This document shows positions 4,511-8,071 of a stretch of 8,071 nt of DNA, piece after piece; position 1 is the first letter of the stretch, and the number at the start of each line of letters is the position of its first letter. The notes beneath the pieces are model-generated. The model was not told the DNA's origin and ran no database searches. It saw only the letters and a list, made by a program, of their open reading frames with translations. Source of the DNA: Clostridiales bacterium (GTDB lineage Bacteria > Bacillota > Clostridia > Oscillospirales > Oscillospiraceae); assembly GCA_009774055.1 (NCBI GenBank), contig VSNB01000154.1, forward strand, positions 1 to 8,071, written 5' to 3'. The translations under genes were made by a program, and so were the position numbers.

Positions 4511-6445
4511 TCACGGGATGACCGTATTCCCCTCCGAGCGAACCGCCTCTTCCTGTTCGCTCTCGGCCTCCGCCAGATCCTGCTCCCACTGCTCTATTTC
4601 CGCTCTCGCGACATATCCCAGCTCTACCAGGGCGTCAATGGTATTGGTCATGGAGGGGGCCAGGTATATATCCTTGCTGCCGCCGTAGCGCACGCCGTTC
4701 TCCGCAGGGGAGGAGAAGTAGTTGAGCTGGAGATAGAAGCTGCCTCTCCAGGAGGAATAGGTTTTCAGGATGTCCTTGGCGGGAACATTGCCCTCCTGGG
4801 CGTCCTTTTGCAGGGCGGCGTAGATCTGCCGGGTTTCCCGGTTGTCCCCCTCGGCGTGGTCGGCGGAGTTCACATAGTAATCGCTGCTTTCCGCATAGTC
4901 ACAGTAGACGTCGATGCTGTCCAGCTCCGCGCCGTCGGGAATCTGCACGTCCCTGGCACGCACCACCGGGTCCTTGTAAAACTCCGAAAGCAGGTTGTCG
5001 TAGGTCCCCGGCGTATCCAAACGCTCCCTGGTCAGCCACAGGTCATAGTCCCGTTCCAGCGTGGAACCGTCCGTCAGATAATAGGTCAGACGCACAAAGT
5101 GACTGAATGCCTTCCCCTCATCATACTCCCAATCGGGGACGTAGGTTCGGACATAGTCCCGGTCGTCCACAATGGACTGATGGAACTGCCGCAGCTTTTC
5201 CACGATCTCTGGCTGTTCTTCCATGGTATAGGGTCCGCTCCCCACGCCGCGGTCGGTTATGGCGACGCTCTCGATGTCCTCCAGCGCGGGAACTTTCCGC
5301 TCCAGGCCAAACACATCCACGCTCACCAGCAGGCACACCGCCGCCGCGCCGGCGGCTACGAGCAGCGCGCCCCTCCAGCTCCTCCGGAACACCCGCAGGG
5401 ACTTCTCCAGCAGCATGGAGGCGATATAGTATCCCAGCAGCCCCCCCAGGAACAGGCACACCCACAGAGGAATGCGGTCGCCGGAATATCCCCGCTGGAA
5501 CAGCGTCTCCCAGAACACCTCGAACAGCAGCCGTCCCACGGTCAGTCCTCCCAGCAGGGCCGATCCATACCGGAACACCGGCCGCAGCCACTGGAAGGCC
5601 ACCACGTCCCCTGCGGACTCGCTGTGCCGCTTTTGGTAGAGGAACCAGGCCAGAGCCAGCATGGCGGCGCCCGCCAGGGCGTACAGCGCCACCACCCACA
5701 GCCCCGCCAGGCGGCAGGATATGAGGGTTCCGCTTCCATCCTGCGCGCGTTCAATATGGGGGCGGAAGCTGCTGTAGATCTGCACCACCGGGGAGAGGAA
5801 GCCCAGATACCCCGTCTCCCTGTTTGACCTGACGCCCAGCAGGAATTCGCAGGCCAGGCCGGTGGTCATCATCTCCAGGAAATAGGCCAGGAAGTTTGCC
5901 AGCAGATAGAACACCGGCAGTGCGAAGGTGTGGCCCGTCAGCATGGCGCACAGCGTTGCCATGCCGAAGAACAGCAGCGTAATCATCAGCACCGTGACCA
6001 CCGTGTTGACGACAGCCACCAGATCGAAGAATCCCCAGCCCAGCGCAACGAGGCACATCAGCCCGCCGGTGACGGCGTAAGGGATCAGTGCCATGGCCAG
6101 CCCCGAGAGCGCGTTGGTGACGAACAGGCACGTCCGGTCCGCCGGCAGAGCGTGCATCATCCCCGTTGACCGGGCGTTGTTCAGATAGCCCCATACCGCC
6201 ATGGCGCAGAAGATGGCATAGATGCAGGTAATCGCGGGGACGGTGGCGGTCGCGACCGTGTAGAGCACCTCGGCGAAAAAGCCGTCGGAAAAGTCCTCCG
6301 CCGGCCGCTGCACCTGCATCAGGAACAGCGCCATGTACAGGGGAAACATGGCTCCCACCAGGGATAAGCCGCCCCACAGGGGCCAGAAGCGGCTCAGGTT
6401 CTTCCGGAAAAGGGTCTTGTTAAAGAAGGAGCTCTTTGACGGCAT
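4511..6445 (-). CDS. ABC-2-like transporter permease with large C-terminal domain
   Basis: This membrane subunit is presumably driven by the ATPase encoded just upstream. From the ATG at 6443-6445 it is 644 residues long. That start is preferred over the ATG 21 nt upstream because GGGAGG sits 8 nt before it; the start overlaps the ATPase gene by 26 nt. Six hydrophobic segments fill the N-terminal half (about residues 21-43, 61-89, 104-134, 140-168, 173-204, 246-269) and three more follow (293-314, 326-346, 359-379). The last about 265 residues are soluble, charged and rich in Tyr and Asp, ending in a Glu-rich tail. By topology this domain is likely outside the cell, though that was not computed. 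The layout resembles clostridial ABC permeases annotated with a C-terminal DUF6449 domain; that name is from memory. One large permease replaces the YtrC/YtrD pair of B. subtilis. The substrate is unknown. Confidence 0.88.
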   Translation of the reverse strand: MPSKSSFFNKTLFRKNLSRFWPLWGGLSLVGAMFPLYMALFLMQVQRPAEDFSDGFFAEVLYTVATATVPAITCIYAIFCAMAVWGYLNNARSTGMMHALPADRTCLFVTNALSGLAMALIPYAVTGGLMCLVALGWGFFDLVAVVNTVVTVLMITLLFFGMATLCAMLTGHTFALPVFYLLANFLAYFLEMMTTGLACEFLLGVRSNRETGYLGFLSPVVQIYSSFRPHIERAQDGSGTLISCRLAGLWVVALYALAGAAMLALAWFLYQKRHSESAGDVVAFQWLRPVFRYGSALLGGLTVGRLLFEVFWETLFQRGYSGDRIPLWVCLFLGGLLGYYIASMLLEKSLRVFRRSWRGALLVAAGAAAVCLLVSVDVFGLERKVPALEDIESVAITDRGVGSGPYTMEEQPEIVEKLRQFHQSIVDDRDYVRTYVPDWEYDEGKAFSHFVRLTYYLTDGSTLERDYDLWLTRERLDTPGTYDNLLSEFYKDPVVRARDVQIPDGAELDSIDVYCDYAESSDYYVNSADHAEGDNRETRQIYAALQKDAQEGNVPAKDILKTYSSWRGSFYLQLNYFSSPAENGVRYGGSKDIYLAPSMTNTIDALVELGYVARAEIEQWEQDLAEAESEQEEAVRSEGNTVIP

Positions 6446-7319
6446 AATGCTCACCTCCCAGCTCATAGATGAAGATTTCCTCCAGGGACAGGGGCAGGGC
6501 TTCCAGCATAAGGGGCTGGAACTGTCCCATCCGCTCCGTCACGGCGGCGGCGGTGCCCCGGACGATGTAGGTGTATACCCGTCCTACATTGGAGGTGTGG
6601 AGTACCGCCAGCTCCCGGGGCAGGACCGGCGTCTCCCCGGGCTTCCAGACGGCCTGGAGCTTGACGATGTTCTCCTGGAGGTCCGAAAGGCTCCGCTCCA
6701 GCAGGATCTTCCCCTTGCTCATGATGCCCACATGGTCGCACACGTCCTCCAGCTCCCGCAGGTTGTGGGAGGACACCAGCACAGTGGTGCCGTACTCGGA
6801 GACGTCCGACATCATAAGGCTCCACACCTGCCGGCGCATGACGGGGTCCAGGCCGTCCACGGGCTCGTCCAGAACCAGGTACCTGGGCCGGCAGGACATG
6901 GTCAGCCAGAAGGCGGCCTGCTTCTGCATGCCCTTGCTCATGCGGCGGATGGGGGTCTTCTCCGGCAGGGAGAAGACCTCTCTGAATTTCTCATACCGGG
7001 CCATGTCGAAGGCGGGATAAAAGCCCCGGTAGAATTTCATCATATCCGCGATGGTAGCGGAGGGAAAGTAGTACCAGTCGTCGGGAATAGCGGCGATCAG
7101 GGCCTTCTTCTCCGGATTTTCGTACACCGGCGCGCCCTCCACCAGGACCTCCCCGCTGTCGGGGCGGTAGATGCCGGTAAGGTGGCGGATGATCGTGGAT
7201 TTTCCCGCGCCGTTGGGGCCCACCAGGCCGTAGACGCCGCCGTCGGGGACGGAAACGCAGGCGCCGTCCAGGGCGGTGAAGCCGTCGAAGGTTTTCACCA
7301 CATTTTTCATTTCGATCAT
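6420..7319 (-). CDS. ABC transporter ATP-binding protein, YtrB-like
   Basis: This 299-residue nucleotide-binding subunit powers the permease encoded downstream. It has Walker A GPNGAGKST (34-42), a degenerate signature MSKGMQKQ (127-134) in place of LSGGQ, Walker B YLVLDEP (147-153), D-loop VDGLDP (154-159) and the switch His 185 in SSH. The Q-loop position reads AIPDDWYYFPS (77-87), with Asp instead of the usual Gln, a form I associate with YtrB-like ATPases. About 75 residues beyond the core domain follow the H-loop region and may regulate or couple the subunit. Its ATG overlaps the stop of the GntR gene as ATGA (7316-7319), and its 3' end overlaps the permease start, so the three are almost certainly cotranscribed and translationally coupled. 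Confidence 0.95.
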   Translation of the reverse strand: MIEMKNVVKTFDGFTALDGACVSVPDGGVYGLVGPNGAGKSTIIRHLTGIYRPDSGEVLVEGAPVYENPEKKALIAAIPDDWYYFPSATIADMMKFYRGFYPAFDMARYEKFREVFSLPEKTPIRRMSKGMQKQAAFWLTMSCRPRYLVLDEPVDGLDPVMRRQVWSLMMSDVSEYGTTVLVSSHNLRELEDVCDHVGIMSKGKILLERSLSDLQENIVKLQAVWKPGETPVLPRELAVLHTSNVGRVYTYIVRGTAAAVTERMGQFQPLMLEALPLSLEEIFIYELGGEHYAVKELLL

Positions 7320-7678
7320 TGCGGCACCCCCGCGTTCATCAAGGAAACAATGTCACCGTCGGTCAGTCCCAGGTAGCGCAGCTCCGCCACCAGTTCCCGC
7401 AGCCGGCGGACCAGCTCGGACTGCCGGCTCGAATTGGACCGCGTCTGCCGGGCGGCGAAGCTGCCCTTTCCGGGCACGGAGTAGATAAAGCCTTCGGCCT
7501 CCAGCTCGGCGTAGGCCCGCTGGATGGTGTTTGGGTTGATGGCCAGGTCCACGGCCATAGAGCGGACGGAGGGCAGTTTTTCGTCCGGCCCCAGCGCGCC
7601 GGTAACGATCATGCGCCGCAGGCCGTCCTTGATCTGTCCGTAGATCGGCCGGGAATCGCGGTAATTCAAAGTCAGCAA
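7316..7678 (-). CDS. GntR family transcriptional regulator, YtrA type
   Basis: This 120-residue DNA-binding protein has an N-terminal GntR winged helix (about 10-76), with PIYGQIKDGLRRMI at the start, the recognition region LPSVRSMAVDLAINPNTIQR (35-54) and the wing VPGKGSF (68-74). The short C-terminal tail of about 45 residues (77-120) is the mark of the YtrA subfamily, which lacks the large ligand domains of FadR or HutC types. The start is TTG at 7676-7678; GGAGG (7686-7690) lies 7 nt before it and no ATG or GTG is better placed. The ribosome binding site overlaps the TAG stop of the 28-residue ORF upstream. As first regulator of its own operon it is expected to repress the promoter at 7832-7860 through the palindrome at 7808-7828. 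The inducing signal is not visible. Confidence 0.94.
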   Translation of the reverse strand: MLTLNYRDSRPIYGQIKDGLRRMIVTGALGPDEKLPSVRSMAVDLAINPNTIQRAYAELEAEGFIYSVPGKGSFAARQTRSNSSRQSELVRRLRELVAELRYLGLTDGDIVSLMNAGVPQ

Positions 7679-7689
7679 AACGCTCCCTC

Positions 7690-7776
7690 CTAATTCTTTT
7701 TTCGTATGAGCATGGCGCCGCCGTAGATCAGGGCGAACATGGCGAAGATGCCTCCCAGCAGGAGGTGGATATTCAT
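7690..7776 (-). CDS. 28-residue single-helix membrane peptide
   Basis: A short ORF opens the transporter operon. AGGAGG (7785-7790) is 8 nt before its ATG. The product is 28 residues: MNIH, then an uninterrupted hydrophobic stretch of about 20 residues (5-24, with GG pairs at 8-9 and 19-20), then RKKN. By the positive-inside rule the C-terminus would be in the cytoplasm. The stop codon TAG is part of the GntR gene's ribosome binding site (TAGGAGG), and 11 nt separate the two ORFs, so translation is probably coupled. The B. subtilis ytr operon also begins with a short ORF (ytrG) before ytrA, which makes this position meaningful, but I cannot claim sequence similarity. It may act on the transporter or may only set the translation rate of the regulator. 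Confidence 0.72.
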   Translation of the reverse strand: MNIHLLLGGIFAMFALIYGGAMLIRKKN

Positions 7777-7807
7777 GGGAGATCCCTCCTTTTTGTGTAC
7801 GTGCAAC

Positions 7808-7828
7808 TGTACTATTTGGATTAGTACA
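7808..7828. promoter_or_regulatory. Palindromic operator for the GntR/YtrA regulator
   Basis: A perfect inverted repeat, TGTACTA-N7-TAGTACA, spans 7808-7828. The half sites contain GTAC, a form seen in operators of GntR-family repressors. It covers the predicted transcription start (about 7825) and begins 4 bp downstream of the -10 box, so a bound dimer would block initiation. Assignment to the regulator encoded next door is inferred from position. Confidence 0.72.
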
Positions 7829-7831
7829 CCC

Positions 7832-7860
7832 ACTATACAGATTTTTTCGACAGGAGGCAA
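7832..7860 (-). promoter_or_regulatory. Promoter of the transporter operon
   Basis: On the minus strand TTGCCT (7860-7855) and TATAGT (7837-7832) are 17 nt apart. The predicted start is the A at 7825, giving a leader of about 49 nt before the 28-residue ORF. The spacer holds an A-tract. The operator palindrome directly follows. Confidence 0.65.
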
Positions 7861-7897
7861 GGGAGGATTTTAGAAGAATCTATTAAGATCGCTTTAA

Positions 7898-7952
7898 GGC
7901 CGCCGCGCGGCCTGCGCCGAATCTGCGGCCCTGCGGGCCGCGGCCGCTTTTT
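7898..7952. repeat. GC-rich double hairpin with T-run
   Basis: Two perfect hairpins sit side by side: GGCCGC-CGC-GCGGCC (7898-7912) and GCGGCCC-TGC-GGGCCGC (7925-7941). The second is followed 6 bp later by TTTTT (7948-7952), so it could act as a rightward terminator. Upstream of it on the plus strand there is no gene, since the operon promoter points the other way. It may instead be a further module of the repeat block that follows. Confidence 0.5.
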
Positions 7953-7982
7953 GCTTCTTTCTTCGTTGAAGGTTTTTTCGTA

Positions 7983-8071
7983 CCGCCCCTGCGGGGCGGC
8001 GGGGCTCTCTTCTTATTTTACCTTTGCCCCTGCCGGGGCGGGGCCTTCTTTTCGCGCGAGCGAAAAGAAGC
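7983..8071. repeat. Right intergenic palindrome cluster, inverted copy
   Basis: In reverse complement this block begins with the same 35 bases as 24-58, including the 11-bp-arm hairpin CTTCTTTTCGC/GCGAAAAGAAG (8046-8070 region). It then has a different GC hairpin, GCCCC (8026-8030) with GGGGC (8035-8039), an A/T-rich linker, and the shared module CCGCCCC (7983-7989) with GGGGCGG (7993-7999). The order of modules matches the left cluster, but the linker and middle hairpin differ, as expected for diverged members of one family. The block may continue past the window edge. Confidence 0.8.

Noticed and set aside
6333..7376. 347-codon plus-strand frame opposite the ATPase gene
   Set aside because: It is rich in His, Gly, Val and Gln in the manner of antisense shadows, spans three minus-strand genes with clear motifs, and has no recognisable domain.
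24..8071. Whole window as a composite transposon bounded by inverted repeats
   Set aside because: No transposase or integrase is present, the contents are mostly housekeeping genes, and the repeats look like dispersed intergenic palindromes that differ internally.

Overview
The window is GC-rich DNA whose gene style (strong AGGAGG ribosome binding sites, tight same-strand clusters, sigma-A-type promoters, a GntR/YtrA regulator beside an ABC transporter) points to a high-GC member of the Clostridia, most likely Oscillospirales. That placement is inferred from gene content and base composition only.

Layout. At the left edge (24-98) is a block of short GC-rich palindromes. It runs directly into the ribosome binding site of a GNAT acetyltransferase (118-618, +), followed 5 bp later by mnmE (624-1985, +). 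mnmE faces tsaD (2036-3037, -) across a 50-bp gap that holds a perfect 15-bp hairpin with a GAAA loop. tsaD lies 4 bp downstream of proC (3042-3851, -), so proC-tsaD looks like one transcription unit. mnmE and tsaD both modify the anticodon loop of tRNA, at positions 34 and 37.

The gap 3852-4510 is the most structured non-coding part. Read on the minus strand it holds an extended -10 sigma-A-type promoter (4434-4462), about 165 nt of strongly folding sequence, and a 14-bp GC stem terminator (4272-4305). Together these could be a small RNA gene or an orphaned leader. Next comes a 166-bp imperfect palindrome with MITE-like features (4083-4248), then a strong ribosome binding site with a doubtful small ORF, and a possible proC promoter.

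The right half is a four-gene minus-strand operon read from 7825 leftwards: a 28-residue single-helix membrane peptide (7690-7776), a YtrA-type GntR repressor (7316-7678), an ABC ATPase (6420-7319) and a large ABC-2-like permease with a C-terminal soluble domain (4511-6445). A perfect TGTACTA-N7-TAGTACA palindrome covers the predicted transcription start and is the likely autoregulatory operator. By analogy with Bacillus subtilis ytr operons, the system may respond to envelope stress or antibiotics, but its substrate cannot be read from the sequence.

The right edge (7898-8071) carries a second palindrome block in inverted orientation to the left one. The two share a perfect 35-bp inverted match (24-58 with 8037-8071) and a 17-bp palindromic module. 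They look like dispersed intergenic repeats that happen to bracket the window. No CRISPR array, tRNA, rRNA or transposase gene was seen.
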